This document shows positions 1 to 8,687 of a DNA stretch of 34,934 nt, piece by piece. Made by a program: the position numbers and the translations under genes. The notes under the pieces are model-generated. The model had not been told where the DNA came from, searched no databases, and was given only the letters and a program-made list of their open reading frames with translations. Position 1 is the first letter of the stretch; each line of letters starts with the position of its first letter. The stretch comes from Pseudanabaena sp. SR411 (GTDB taxonomy: Bacteria > Cyanobacteriota > Cyanobacteriia > Pseudanabaenales > Pseudanabaenaceae), in NCBI RefSeq assembly GCF_002251945.1, contig NZ_NDHW01000215.1:341-35274 (forward strand), read 5' to 3'.

Positions 1-255
1 CTATGGCCAGTAGTTGGCATCTGGTTCACCGCATTGGGCGTAAGCACCATGGCGTTCAACTTGAACGGTTTCAACTTCAACCAATCGATTTCTGACAGCC
101 AAGGACGTGTCGTACCATCTTGGGCCGACGTAATCAACCGCGCAAACTTGGGTATGGAAGTAATGCACGAGCGCAACGCTCACAACTTCCCTCTTGATTT
201 GGCTGCTGTTGATGTAGCACCAGTAGCAATGGCTGCTCCTGCTATCAACGGTTAA
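1..255 (+). CDS. psbA: Photosystem II reaction-centre protein D1, C-terminal part (5' end outside window)
   Basis: D1 binds the photosystem II electron carriers and most ligands of the manganese cluster in the thylakoid membrane. The open frame enters at base 1 and encodes about 84 residues. They include the lumenal stretch with [16 protein letters not shown] and the end [14 protein letters not shown], which in the D1 family supplies manganese/calcium ligands (His332, Glu333, His337, Asp342 and the C-terminal Ala344). After DLA comes a 16-residue extension starting AVDVAPVA; in the family CtpA removes it after Ala344. The 16-residue tail is the usual cyanobacterial form. The start lies upstream of the window, so the isoform (D1:1 or D1:2) and promoter cannot be judged. 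A strong terminator follows 25 bases after the stop. Confidence 0.97.
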   Translation, partial: LWPVVGIWFTALGVSTMAFNLNGFNFNQSISDSQGRVVPSWADVINRANLGMEVMHERNAHNFPLDLAAVDVAPVAMAAPAING

Positions 256-280
256 TCGACTAACTTAGTCATCTCGAAAT

Positions 281-312
281 AAAAAAGCCTCTCCGCAAGG
301 AGGGGCTTTTTT
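281..312 (+). terminator. Rho-independent terminator of psbA
   Basis: A 14-bp stem (AAAAAAGCCTCTCC paired with GGAGGGGCTTTTTT, one G-T wobble) closes a GCAA loop and ends in a run of T. It lies just after the psbA stop codon. The A-tract on the 5' side would let it work in both directions. Confidence 0.9.
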
Positions 313-693
313 ATTGAAGTACTGTAACTGCACAGGTACTAGTGCTATTGGTTTTTCTTGCTGTTTCCCCAAAAAACCGTGTTTATTCCTCGGGTCACAA
401 ACTTGGGCAAATTCAGCCCCTCCGTCCTCTCATTCCTGTCATTAAAAAGCGCAAATCTCATGCTCCTGAACCTTTTTTATAATGAGAATTGCTGAATTCT
501 TGTAAATAAGATTGGAAGCGATCGCATCTTGCCAATAATAATTCCACCATTTTTGAGCAGCATCAGTAGCTAACAAAAAAAGTTTCCTAGTCATCTAGTT
601 TGCACTGTAGGCGATCGCTCCAAAGCTAAAAACGAAGCGAATCTATGACAAGTATCTAAAAATAAAAAGATAATTTGTATCTCTCGATTTTTT
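313..693. other. Gene-free spacer between psbA and glnN
   Basis: No convincing open frame or RNA gene is visible. The stretch holds two HIP1 octamers (518-525 and 611-618) and AT-rich sequence. It is probably upstream regulatory DNA for glnN, whose likely promoter begins at 694. Confidence 0.5.
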
Positions 694-735
694 GTGTGCG
701 TTTATACCAATCAAGCGTGATCAATTCGGTATCTT
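694..735 (+). promoter_or_regulatory. NtcA-type promoter of glnN
   Basis: GTG-N8-TAC lies at 694-707, one base from the NtcA consensus GTA-N8-TAC. The hexamer TATCTT (fits TAN3T) follows at 730-735 after exactly 22 bases. This is the layout of NtcA-activated class II promoters in cyanobacteria. The predicted transcript would start near 741, giving a leader of about 60 bases. glnN is a known NtcA-activated gene in other cyanobacteria; its use here is inferred from spacing and motif. Confidence 0.6.
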
Positions 736-804
736 TTTTAGCCATTTGATAAATATATCTTGAGTATGATTGTAAAAACCTGACAATACTCTCTAAAAAT
801 AATC

Positions 805-2976
805 ATGAGCGGAAACGAGTCACGCATTCAAGCTATTTATCAGATCACCAATCGTGAACCACAGCCCAAGAAGGCTCCAAAGCGATTGGAGGAGATGTGG
901 GCAACCGATGTGTTTACTCTGAGCAAAATGCAAGAATGTCTACCCAAGACAGTCTTCAAATCGATCAAGAAAACTATTCAAACTGGCGAACCTCTTGATA
1001 GCTCAGTAGCTGACGCGATCGCACTAGCAATGAAAGACTGGGCTATCTCTAAAGGCGCATTGTATTACGCCCACGTCTTTTATCCTTTGACCAACGCTAC
1101 AGCCGAAAAGCATGATGGCTTTATCTCAGTTCAAAGCGACGGTTCGGCGATCTCAGAATTTGCTGGCAAGTTATTAGTACAGGGTGAACCAGACGGCTCT
1201 TCGTTCCCCAATGGCGGTATTCGTTCCACTTTTGAAGCACGCGGTTATACCGCATGGGATGTTACTAGCCCTGCTTACATCATGGAAACCGATAATGGTT
1301 CCACATTGTGTATTCCTACCGTTTTCGTATCTTGGACTGGCGAAGCTCTGGATAAGAAAACCCCATTGTTGCGCTCCAATGCCGCTATGAACAAAGCTGC
1401 TACCAAAGTCTTAAAACTTTTGGGTGAAAAAGAAGTTGCTCCTGTTAACTCTAGCTGTGGCGCTGAACAAGAATATTTCTTAGTAGATTCCAATTTTGCC
1501 AATGCACGTCCCGACTTGCTACTAGCAGGGCGCACCCTATTTGGTAAGCCATCGGCAAAAGGGCAACAATTTGATGACCACTACTTTGGTGCAATTCCAG
1601 AACGAGTCCAAGTCTTCATGCAAGATGTGGAAGAGCGTTTGTATCGTCTCGGGATTCCTGCTAAGACCCGTCACAACGAGGTTGCTCCTGGTCAATTTGA
1701 AATTGCTCCATATTTTGAAGCAGCTAATGTGGCAACCGATCACCAACAAATGATCATGACCATGCTCCGCTTCACTGCGAAGAAACATGGATTTGTCTGT
1801 TTGCTTCATGAAAAGCCTTTTGCAGGCATTAATGGATCTGGTAAGCACGTCAACTGGTCAGTTGGTAATGCGACCCAAGGTAACTTGCTCGATCCAGGTG
1901 ACACGCCTCACTCCAATGCCCAGTTCTTGGTTTTCTGTGGGGCGATCATTCGTGGTGTTCACACCTACGGTCCTCTGTTGCGCTCAGTTGTGGCAACTGC
2001 AAGCAACGATCACCGTCTTGGTGCAAACGAAGCTCCTCCAGCGATTATCTCAATGTATCTAGGTTCACAGCTTGAGGATGTATTTGAACAGATCCGTCAA
2101 GGTGAACTGAAGAGTTCGACGGGCAAAGGCTTGATGAATATTGGCGTAGATACTCTGCCAGTCTTGCCAACTGATCCAGGCGATCGCAACCGTACTTCTC
2201 CTTTTGCTTTCACTGGTAACCGTTTTGAGTTCCGTGCTGTTGGTTCTGGTCAATCTGTGGCTGGGCCTCTAGTTGCCATGAACACGATTTTGGCAGACTC
2301 CCTCAACTGGATGGCGGAGAAACTGGAGGCAGAAATGGCTAAAGGTGCTACCTTGAGTACTGCCATTTCTTCAGTTCTTAAAGAAGTAATGGAATTGCAT
2401 GGCGCGGTTATCTTCAATGGTAACGGCTACTCTGAAGAATGGCACAAACTCGCTGTCGAACGTGGCTTAGCCAACCTTCGTACCACTGCTGATGCATTGC
2501 CTGTTCTGAAGGAATCTTATATCGAAGAATTGTTTAGTAAGATGGGAGTTTTGTCTCCTGTTGAGCTAGCTAGCCGCTTTGAAACCTATGCTGAGCAGTA
2601 TATTCTCTCGATTGAAGTGGAAGCTAAGCTTGTTGTTAGCATGGTGAAAACTCTGATTTACCCTGCGGCAACTCGCTATCTTGCAGATCTAAGCAATACT
2701 TCTCTTAGCTTGAAAGAGATTGGTGTAGACTTTGATAAGGAAAGCATTGAAAAAGTCGCATCTTTGACTAAGCTAGCCATGGATGGAGTTAGCAAGCTCA
2801 GTGATGCTTTGACAAAACATGACTTTGCCTCTATTGAAGATCATATGCAGTATCTTTCTCAGACTGTGCGTCCTCTAATGGATGGAATTCGTGGCTATGT
2901 TGATGCCTTAGAAGGTGAAGTTGCTGATGACCTATGGCCATTGCCCACATACCAAGAAATGCTTTTCATCAAGTAA
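805..2976 (+). CDS. glnN: Glutamine synthetase type III
   Basis: Makes glutamine from glutamate, ammonium and ATP, the entry step of the GS-GOGAT cycle in the cytoplasm. The 723-residue length fits GSIII rather than the roughly 470-residue GSI. Visible GS motifs are [11 protein letters not shown] at 215-225 (metal-binding glutamates), [11 protein letters not shown] from 295, GSGKHVNWS from 344 (ATP/metal histidine) and [18 protein letters not shown] at 461-478. A long alpha-helical C-terminal part follows, as in the family. The ATG at 805 begins [14 protein letters not shown]; no strong Shine-Dalgarno is visible. In many cyanobacteria glnN is induced by nitrogen starvation through NtcA, and the upstream site at 694-735 agrees. 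Some Pseudanabaena strains are reported to rely on GSIII alone; this window cannot show whether glnA is absent. Confidence 0.95.
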   Translation: MSGNESRIQAIYQITNREPQPKKAPKRLEEMWATDVFTLSKMQECLPKTVFKSIKKTIQTGEPLDSSVADAIALAMKDWAISKGALYYAHVFYPLTNATAEKHDGFISVQSDGSAISEFAGKLLVQGEPDGSSFPNGGIRSTFEARGYTAWDVTSPAYIMETDNGSTLCIPTVFVSWTGEALDKKTPLLRSNAAMNKAATKVLKLLGEKEVAPVNSSCGAEQEYFLVDSNFANARPDLLLAGRTLFGKPSAKGQQFDDHYFGAIPERVQVFMQDVEERLYRLGIPAKTRHNEVAPGQFEIAPYFEAANVATDHQQMIMTMLRFTAKKHGFVCLLHEKPFAGINGSGKHVNWSVGNATQGNLLDPGDTPHSNAQFLVFCGAIIRGVHTYGPLLRSVVATASNDHRLGANEAPPAIISMYLGSQLEDVFEQIRQGELKSSTGKGLMNIGVDTLPVLPTDPGDRNRTSPFAFTGNRFEFRAVGSGQSVAGPLVAMNTILADSLNWMAEKLEAEMAKGATLSTAISSVLKEVMELHGAVIFNGNGYSEEWHKLAVERGLANLRTTADALPVLKESYIEELFSKMGVLSPVELASRFETYAEQYILSIEVEAKLVVSMVKTLIYPAATRYLADLSNTSLSLKEIGVDFDKESIEKVASLTKLAMDGVSKLSDALTKHDFASIEDHMQYLSQTVRPLMDGIRGYVDALEGEVADDLWPLPTYQEMLFIK

Positions 2977-2983
2977 TCCCAAC

Positions 2984-3010
2984 ACATAAAACGGCGAAGC
3001 CGTTTTATGT
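2984..3010. terminator. Hairpin after glnN (probable terminator)
   Basis: Perfect 12-bp stem ACATAAAACGGC with loop GAA, seven bases after the glnN stop. The apex is GC-GAA-GC. There is no long T-run beyond the stem, so termination is likely but not certain. Confidence 0.6.
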
Positions 3011-3060
3011 TTATACCCAATGAGAATGGCAGCACGAAACGCCGCCACTCTCATTTAGAC

Positions 3061-3097
3061 AAATAAAAAAGCGTCGCAATGCGACGCTTTTTTATTT
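3061..3097. terminator. Bidirectional terminator between glnN and the nnr gene
   Basis: Perfect 17-bp stem AAATAAAAAAGCGTCGC with loop AAT and T/A tracts on both sides. It overlaps the stop codon of the minus-strand gene ending at 3092 and lies between two convergent genes, so it probably stops transcription from both. Confidence 0.85.
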
Positions 3098-4639
3098 GTA
3101 AAATTTTGAAAGCTGTAAAAATGGCAATAAATTTTGAGCAAGGGTCACAGGATCAACTCCCATTTCAGTGCGCTGATTTGCTAGCCATATGGCTGTCTGT
3201 GAGTGCCAAACCGTCGCGGTGATCGCTGCATCCCTTGCTGACATCCCTTGGGCTAAGATACCGCCGAGCATTCCTGCTAGGACATCACCACTGCCGCCTC
3301 TTGCCAAGGCTGGGGTGCTTTCTGGATTTATCCATGTCAGTACTCTCGCTTCTTTGGGAATAGCGATCGCCGTTCTTGCGCCCTTAAGTAAAATAGCTGC
3401 TTTTGTTTGATTTACAGCAGTTTGTAGAGCCTCTAATCTTTCCACTTCACGCAAGTCTGGAAATAAGCGGCAAAATTCGCCCCAATGCGGTGTGAGGATG
3501 ATCGAACTACTGCGCTGATTTAATTTCTCTATAATTTGAGTTTTGCCTATAGATGCTAAAGCATTCAAGCCATCGGCATCAAGAACTAAAGGACGATCGC
3601 TACTTACTACCTGTTCCACAATTGGGAATGCATCAAAAGAAAGTCCACAGCCACAAGTAATTGCTTGATATTTCTGCAAATCAAGATCTGGTAATGAAGC
3701 GATCGCTCCTGACTCAGTTTCAGGACAGTCAATCACTAGGGCATCAGGAACTTGGGCGAGGATGATTGGTTTGAGGGAATTAGGAACGGCGATCGACAAC
3801 ATGCCCACACCTGTCGCTTTAGCTCCCATTGCCGCCAGAATTGCAGCACCGCCATATTTTTGAGAACCAACGACTAATAGTAAATGCCCAACTTCATACT
3901 TATGGGTTATAGGGTTACGAGCAATCGGAAGGCGATCGTGCATTACTGCTTTTGGATTAATTCGCCATAAGGGATGCTGCTTACCTAGGATTTGAAGTGC
4001 AAATTTTTCGGGGATATCAAAGTCAATTTTCTCCAGTTTACCAACATAGGGCGTAGCGGATTCTGTCAGTAAGCCCCGTTTCCATAAGCCCAAACAGAAG
4101 GTATTATGAGCCTGAATCGCTGTTCCCATTATGCCGCCATGATCGGTATGGATTCCTGATGGTAAGTCAATGCTGACAATTGGGATTTGCCAATTATTGA
4201 TTGTGTTGATCGCGATCGCTACATCACCAACGACATCACGCGCTAATCCAAATCCAAATAAGCCATCGATTAACAGATCACAATCTTGTAATGACTCTAA
4301 AGAAACAAGGGGAATCCCTAAACTTTTGGCATAGCAACCATGTACTCGTGTTAAGGGTTTTGATTTAGCGAATGGGGTATAAATTTTGACCAGTCGCCCT
4401 TGATGATGCAGTTCTCTCGCCACCACCAAAGCATCGCCACCGTTATGTCCAGAACCAACTAACACACCAATTTGCCTATAGGATTGAGCGGGATAAAGTT
4501 CAGTTAATCTGAGCGTAATCCGCAGCGCTACTTTTTCCATCAGGGCAGCAACAGGCATTCCAGCCTGAAAAATCAGATTTTCGATCGCTTGCATTTGTGA
4601 TGCTGTAGCGATCGCTTGTGATGAGAGCGATTCAATCAT
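3092..4639 (-). CDS. nnr: Bifunctional NAD(P)H-hydrate epimerase / ADP-dependent NAD(P)H-hydrate dehydratase
   Basis: Repairs hydrated NADH and NADPH: the N-terminal YjeF_N domain interconverts the R and S epimers, and the C-terminal ribokinase-like domain dehydrates the S form using ADP. The 515 residues carry VGSGHNGGDALVVARELH from 61 (epimerase nucleotide site), SIDLPSG near 158, TPHWGEFCRL in the dehydratase, and ARGGSGDVLAGM with GGSGD at 448-452 (ADP/phosphate-binding loop). Length and domain order match the bacterial fusion protein. The ATG at 4639 has a good Shine-Dalgarno (GGGAGAA) just upstream, directly at the foot of the hairpin at 4650-4694. The phosphatase gene lies upstream on the same strand, 62 bases away and separated by that hairpin. 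No metabolic link between the two is evident. Confidence 0.93.
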   Translation of the reverse strand: MIESLSSQAIATASQMQAIENLIFQAGMPVAALMEKVALRITLRLTELYPAQSYRQIGVLVGSGHNGGDALVVARELHHQGRLVKIYTPFAKSKPLTRVHGCYAKSLGIPLVSLESLQDCDLLIDGLFGFGLARDVVGDVAIAINTINNWQIPIVSIDLPSGIHTDHGGIMGTAIQAHNTFCLGLWKRGLLTESATPYVGKLEKIDFDIPEKFALQILGKQHPLWRINPKAVMHDRLPIARNPITHKYEVGHLLLVVGSQKYGGAAILAAMGAKATGVGMLSIAVPNSLKPIILAQVPDALVIDCPETESGAIASLPDLDLQKYQAITCGCGLSFDAFPIVEQVVSSDRPLVLDADGLNALASIGKTQIIEKLNQRSSSIILTPHWGEFCRLFPDLREVERLEALQTAVNQTKAAILLKGARTAIAIPKEARVLTWINPESTPALARGGSGDVLAGMLGGILAQGMSARDAAITATVWHSQTAIWLANQRTEMGVDPVTLAQNLLPFLQLSKFYK

Positions 4640-4649
4640 TAGATTTCTC

Positions 4650-4694
4650 CCAGTTATTTGATGGCGCGGCTACGCCGCGCCATCAAATAACTGG
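4650..4694. repeat. Perfect 21-bp inverted repeat between the phosphatase and nnr genes
   Basis: The 21-base arms (left arm starts CCAGTTATTTGATGG) surround loop TAC with GC-rich apex GCGCGGC/GCCGCGC. It fills the 62-bp gap and touches the nnr Shine-Dalgarno. It could end the phosphatase transcript or shape translation of nnr; neither arm ends in a long T-run on the minus strand. Confidence 0.8.
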
Positions 4695-4701
4695 AACCAA
4701 C

Positions 4702-6573
4702 TTATGGGACAAATCTCTGAAGACTGACTGGCAAGTTTTGGCGAACCCAATCTTTGACTTGAGGGAACTGCATCGCAGCTAAGCCACTGCCCAGAATCAG
4801 AGCTACTAAAATCAAAATGATAATAAAAGCGCTATTGGTTTGCTTGGGCACAGCAAATTCAGTTTTTGCCGAATCCATATCCATGAGTTCAGGTTCGAGA
4901 TCCTCTGAGGTTTCCGACTCTGGTGAGGTCAATGCTAAAGCACCTGCTGGATCTTCAGTTTCAGTCTGAATATCTTCAGTATCCGCTTCTTCTTCAGCAG
5001 TACTAATTGATGTAGGGATATCATTTTCACTTACCTGATCTTCATTAGGATCAGATGGTGCAAAGCGACAACGCATCAACGCAACTGTAATATTGTCATG
5101 CCCATTTAACTCATTTGCTTGATCGATTAGATCCTGACAACTGCGGTCAAGGGGCTTATTTTCACTCAAAACTGGGAGTAAGTAGCGATCGCAAATTTGT
5201 TCAACTCGATCAAAATCACTCAATCCATCGGAGCAAAGTAGTAAGAGGCAATCTTCATCGATAAAAAATCTTTGGACACGAGGGATAAGCATATCTGAGG
5301 CTCTGGTTCCCAACGCTTGGATCAACGCGCCTCCATCAATGCGCTGCGAAGAATAGGCATAGAAGTTATAGCCAAGGGTGGTTTCACGAGTAGCCACATC
5401 ATCATCAAGGGTGACTTGACGCAAATTGTCTTTAGTAACGCAATAGAGGCGGCTATCTCCCACATGTACCACATAAACTTCATTGCTCATCTTGCCGTTC
5501 GGACGAGGCATCACTGCCATTACGAGCGTTGTCCCCATACGTTGCTGGGCTTGTCGCTGCTGCTGATCATTGATGGCAACAATTTGATTGTTAACAACAC
5601 GAGCCACCATTTCCAGTTGAGCAATAAACCCTTGTGCCGAGAAATCAGGATCGTTTTCAGCTTGTTGTAATAGGGTCTTTAGCTGTTGTTCAAGGGTTTT
5701 GATCGCTAGAGAGCTTGCCACTTCGCCGCCTTCATGTCCACCTAGACCATCACAGACGATCGCTAAGCGATCGCGCAGACTATCCGCCTGTTCGGAACGT
5801 TTTTGGCGTTTTACATCAGGATAGCAAGCATCTTCGTTATGTTCGCGTTGTTGTCCAACATCACTAGCACTGGCGATTCGCACTGTGAGTGGTTGATTCT
5901 CCATCACCTTGAGCGTCATTTGATCGAGGTAGGCGATCGCGCTGTTAATGTCGTATTCGCCGCGACCTAGACTGTAGAAAAATTCGGCGATCGGTTCGGC
6001 AATCTCAGGCTTAGCCAAATCCAACCATTGCACCCAAATATCGCCTAATTGCGAGATATGCACAGCCGCAACATCCGCTTGCAATTCCAACAAGCGCACC
6101 CACATCCCATCAACCCGTACTAATTTGAAATCGATCAATGTCCGAGCCATGTTCTGCTCAGCCAATGGTTGCCAGAGGTTCAGAACTTGCCACAGCAGAT
6201 TAATTTGCCGCAGAGCTGATGCTTCCGCCCATGCCTCGGCTAAGGTCGGACACAGCTTGCCTTGGCGATCAATTGGCACATTTTCCAACAAAAATACTTC
6301 GGAAAGATTTAGCTCTTCACCGATCAGCAATAAGCCGTAAGGACGCGGCAAATGCAAGCTCAGACGCGACAACTTGAGATAAGACACCACATAGGTCTGA
6401 AATTCAAGGGGTAACTCTGGCAGTGCAAAAGCATCCGTATCAACAACAATTTGTGAGGAGAGGACACGGTAGCGATCGCCAATCAGAGATTCAGGGGGAA
6501 ATGCTTCGGTGTCCAGTCCGACGGCCCAAAGATATTGCTGCTCAACTGCCGTAGTTTGCTCTTGTTTTTCCAT
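4702..6573 (-). CDS. PP2C-type serine/threonine phosphatase with degenerate N-terminal domain and C-terminal membrane anchor
   Basis: Metal-dependent phosphatase of the PPM family that removes phosphate from Ser/Thr residues. Of 623 residues, about 230-505 form the PP2C domain: SDVGQQREHNEDA at 237-249 (Arg243, Asp248), VCDGLGGHEGGE at 273-284 (metal Asp275), MGTTLVMAV, VGDSRLY, CSDGLSD and GHDNITV. The first 225 residues are not PP2C. Parts such as LIDFKLVRVDGMWVRLLEL resemble a decayed protein-kinase C-lobe, but no kinase catalytic residues are seen; this is inference. Residues 510-580 are acidic and low in complexity, followed by a single hydrophobic span (FIIILILVALILGSGLAA) and a short basic tail, so the catalytic domain is probably cytoplasmic and tethered. 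The ATG at 6573 gives MEKQEQTT; no clear Shine-Dalgarno. Confidence 0.9.
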   Translation of the reverse strand: MEKQEQTTAVEQQYLWAVGLDTEAFPPESLIGDRYRVLSSQIVVDTDAFALPELPLEFQTYVVSYLKLSRLSLHLPRPYGLLLIGEELNLSEVFLLENVPIDRQGKLCPTLAEAWAEASALRQINLLWQVLNLWQPLAEQNMARTLIDFKLVRVDGMWVRLLELQADVAAVHISQLGDIWVQWLDLAKPEIAEPIAEFFYSLGRGEYDINSAIAYLDQMTLKVMENQPLTVRIASASDVGQQREHNEDACYPDVKRQKRSEQADSLRDRLAIVCDGLGGHEGGEVASSLAIKTLEQQLKTLLQQAENDPDFSAQGFIAQLEMVARVVNNQIVAINDQQQRQAQQRMGTTLVMAVMPRPNGKMSNEVYVVHVGDSRLYCVTKDNLRQVTLDDDVATRETTLGYNFYAYSSQRIDGGALIQALGTRASDMLIPRVQRFFIDEDCLLLLCSDGLSDFDRVEQICDRYLLPVLSENKPLDRSCQDLIDQANELNGHDNITVALMRCRFAPSDPNEDQVSENDIPTSISTAEEEADTEDIQTETEDPAGALALTSPESETSEDLEPELMDMDSAKTEFAVPKQTNSAFIIILILVALILGSGLAAMQFPQVKDWVRQNLPVSLQRFVP

Positions 6574-6678
6574 GAAGGTTATTGATCGCTTGCCAAAATT
6601 ATGTGGTGAATATAGTGAAAAGCGCAGATGTCTCCGAACTGTTGTTAGCTAAGGAATATGCAACTTAATCAAAAACCT

Positions 6679-6717
6679 GCTTTGAGTGTGGGCGGCTTCG
6701 CCGCCCACACTCAAAGC
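6679..6717. repeat. Perfect 18-bp inverted repeat
   Basis: Arms GCTTTGAGTGTGGGCGGC and its complement around loop TTC. It lies about 105 bases upstream of the minus-strand phosphatase gene and 370 bases upstream of hrcA, between divergent genes. It cannot be a terminator of either neighbour, so a role as mobile palindrome or regulatory structure is more likely. Confidence 0.8.
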
Positions 6718-7085
6718 GATTCTGCTAGTTCCTAAGGTAAGAATAGGAGGCGCTGAGCCATATCCTACCTATAAGTTAGAAGCTTTGACCTATTTGTTCA
6801 AGAGACATTTGGCTATTGTAGCGAAACAGAGAGACTATTTTTATGGATTTGTAGTACTTCAGGTCGTGCAAATCTACAAAAATTAAAGGCATGTACAACT
6901 TGTTACCAGATCTCTTTAGAATCTGGTTATTGTAGTAGTTAGACTTTTGATAGTTAGAAGTCAAATTTAACAGTAAAAATTTAATACTTATTTTTTTCTT
7001 CCTTTTATTTTTTGATTTATTTTCCAATTTTTATCATTACCCCTTTTTTAGAATTTTTTCAACATTAATTACAGCGCCATAACCT
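6718..7085. other. Gene-free AT-rich leader upstream of hrcA
   Basis: No believable gene. Contains a short imperfect hairpin (ACCAGAT/ATCTGGT, 6906-6928) and a strongly T-biased tract at about 6975-7060 on the plus strand. I found no CIRCE element (TTAGCACTC-N9-GAGTGCTAA), so hrcA does not appear to repress itself from this region. Confidence 0.5.
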
Positions 7086-8150
7086 ATGAAGCATCAACTC
7101 ACCCATCGAGAACAAAAAGTTCTTTGGGCAACTATCGATCACTATATTCAAACGGCGGAACCAGTTGGTTCTAAGGCGTTGGTATCGGAGTATGACTTTG
7201 ATATTAGCCCTGCGACTATTCGCAATGTGATGAATATGCTTGATCGCAGTGGTTTGTTATATCAACCCCACACATCGGCGGGGCGTGTCCCCTCGGACTC
7301 TGGCTATCGAGTCTATGTTGATGAATTAATCGATCCTGCGAGCGAGTTAACCTACAGCACCCACCAATTTCTTGCTAGTAAAAATGAGCGACTCGGTAAG
7401 TCCAGTCTGGATGGGGTGATGCGGGATGTTGCTCAAATCTTGGCGACCTTAAGTGGCTGTATTGCGGTGATTACTGCCCCAAATATGCAAAAGATGCGAA
7501 TTCGACATTTGCAATTAGTAATGGTGGATCATTGTAAAGTGATGGCGTTCGCGGTTAGTGACACTTACCACACGGCTTCAGTAACGATGGATTTGCCTAG
7601 TGAAACTAAGCCCGAAGTGTTAGAAGGTGAATTAAATATTCTCAATAACTTCTTAAATGAACATCTACGTGATAAAAACTGGTCGGAGCTAAATAGCGCT
7701 TTGCAATGGGATGATCTTGATCGACAGTTTCAGCAGTATGCGGTGTTATTGCAGCAATCTTTGCAACAGCTTATGAAGCTATGCGATCGCACGGCTTTGG
7801 GGCAGATGTTTATTAGTGGTTTAACTGAGCTGTTACGTCAGCCTGAGTTTTCTAATTTGCGACAAGTGCAAAATATTGTGCAGTTGCTTGAAGCTGATCG
7901 CGCTTCGTTGATGGCTCTGATTGTCGATCAGCCTACTCCTTCTGCTAATTCGGTCAGCATTAGAATCGGTTCAGAAATATCTATTGAGCCAATTCAGAAT
8001 TGTACATTTATTTCTAGTACTTATCTCTGTGATGACAAACCAGTTGGAACAGTCGGGGTATTAGGTCCAACACGATTGGGTTATACAAGGGCGATCGCTT
8101 CAGTGCAGGCGGCTGCACTGCATCTGACAGATGCCATTAGTAAATGGTAG
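7086..8150 (+). CDS. hrcA: Heat-inducible transcription repressor HrcA
   Basis: HrcA binds CIRCE operators upstream of groESL-type operons and is kept folded by GroEL, so heat stress relieves repression. The 354-residue length is typical. Residues 1-75 form the winged-helix DNA-binding part (MKHQLTHREQKVLWATIDHY, then SKALVSEYDFDISPATIRNVMNML and the wing HTSAGRVPSDSGYRVYVDEL), nearly matching the family signature. The rest is the GAF-like and dimerisation part, ending in GVLGPTRLGYTRAIASV, also a HrcA hallmark. The gene stands alone, with no dnaK, grpE or groEL beside it, as is common in cyanobacteria. The ATG at 7086 is chosen because the HrcA N-terminus begins exactly there. No Shine-Dalgarno or CIRCE is visible upstream, so its own control is unknown. 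Confidence 0.96.
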   Translation: MKHQLTHREQKVLWATIDHYIQTAEPVGSKALVSEYDFDISPATIRNVMNMLDRSGLLYQPHTSAGRVPSDSGYRVYVDELIDPASELTYSTHQFLASKNERLGKSSLDGVMRDVAQILATLSGCIAVITAPNMQKMRIRHLQLVMVDHCKVMAFAVSDTYHTASVTMDLPSETKPEVLEGELNILNNFLNEHLRDKNWSELNSALQWDDLDRQFQQYAVLLQQSLQQLMKLCDRTALGQMFISGLTELLRQPEFSNLRQVQNIVQLLEADRASLMALIVDQPTPSANSVSIRIGSEISIEPIQNCTFISSTYLCDDKPVGTVGVLGPTRLGYTRAIASVQAAALHLTDAISKW

Positions 8151-8205
8151 ATCGTGTCTTAGGTTTGGGAATAAATTATTCCATTGGAAGAAACGGAGTT
8201 ATCCC

Positions 8206-8298
8206 AATTCACCAAAGTATCGTCACACTTTGGTGAATTAAAGCCCAAATTCAGTGACGGTTTTAAAAACACAAAATGGTATAGCCATGTTGTGTTTT
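8206..8298. repeat. Two-hairpin dispersed module, copy A
   Basis: First hairpin: AATTCACCAAAGT (8206-8218) and ACTTTGGTGAATT (8227-8239). Second hairpin: AAAACACAAAATGG (8266-8279) and CCATGTTGTGTTTT (8285-8298), one mismatch. The same pair in the same order occurs at 34717-34824 (copy B). The linker ends of both copies share TTTTAAAAACACAAAATGG. Confidence 0.8.
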
Positions 8299-8316
8299 GG
8301 TATTACTAATAGTAAG

Positions 8317-8332
8317 TACAGCGCTTTGCGCT
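8317..8332. repeat. Short palindrome TACAGCGCTTTGCGCT
   Basis: Five-bp stem AGCGC with loop TTT after TAC. The same 16-mer occurs at 26567-26582 and a variant at 32635-32650. A further small hairpin GGGTT/AACCC lies at 8349-8363, just upstream of the zinc-ribbon gene. Confidence 0.7.
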
Positions 8333-8390
8333 TTTTCAAAATTTCTCTGGGTTACACAAACCCTAAATAAGCTGTAAAGGCGATTTTGTA

Positions 8391-8597
8391 ATGAATAAAC
8401 CAAATGATCCTGAATCTGTCCTGACACCTGAAGAACTCAAAGCAGGACGCGATCGCATTGCCGCCGCTAACATCAACAACGTTTTACATCACTGTCGCAA
8501 ATGTGATTATGAATGGGTTGCTTCCCATGCTGAAGCCTGTCGTTGTGGTTCCAAAAGTGTCGAACGGATTATGTGCTGGCAGTTTCCCGATGATTAG
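8391..8597 (+). CDS. Small zinc-ribbon-like protein
   Basis: A 68-residue protein of unknown function. Four cysteines form CxxC at 35-38 and CxC at 50-52 (HCRKCDYEW then ACRCGSK), the spacing of a small zinc ribbon; His33, His34 and His46 could also bind metal. The N-terminal third is a charged helix (TPEELKAGRDRIAAANINN). The ATG at 8391 is preceded by AAAGG at a fair distance (10 bases). Codon use is like the neighbours. It stands alone, after hrcA and two hairpins. It could be a nucleic-acid-binding or regulatory ribbon; nothing in the context shows which. Confidence 0.8.
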   Translation: MNKPNDPESVLTPEELKAGRDRIAAANINNVLHHCRKCDYEWVASHAEACRCGSKSVERIMCWQFPDD

Positions 8598-8687
8598 CAG
8601 GCGATCGCCTATGGGGTTGCTTTAATAATTCTGTCATAATAGAAATTGGGATCTGCCATAACTAGCAGCAAGAGGCAAATATTCTTT

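Noticed and set aside
324-339. GTA...TAC pair as an NtcA site upstream of glnN
   Set aside because: Spacing is ten bases, not eight, and it is too far upstream with no matching -10 hexamer.
6776-7027. 83-codon minus-strand frame rich in Lys/Asn
   Set aside because: Composition simply reflects the T-rich tract on the other strand.
6574-7085. CIRCE operator near hrcA
   Set aside because: Searched by eye for TTAGCACTC-N9-GAGTGCTAA; none found.
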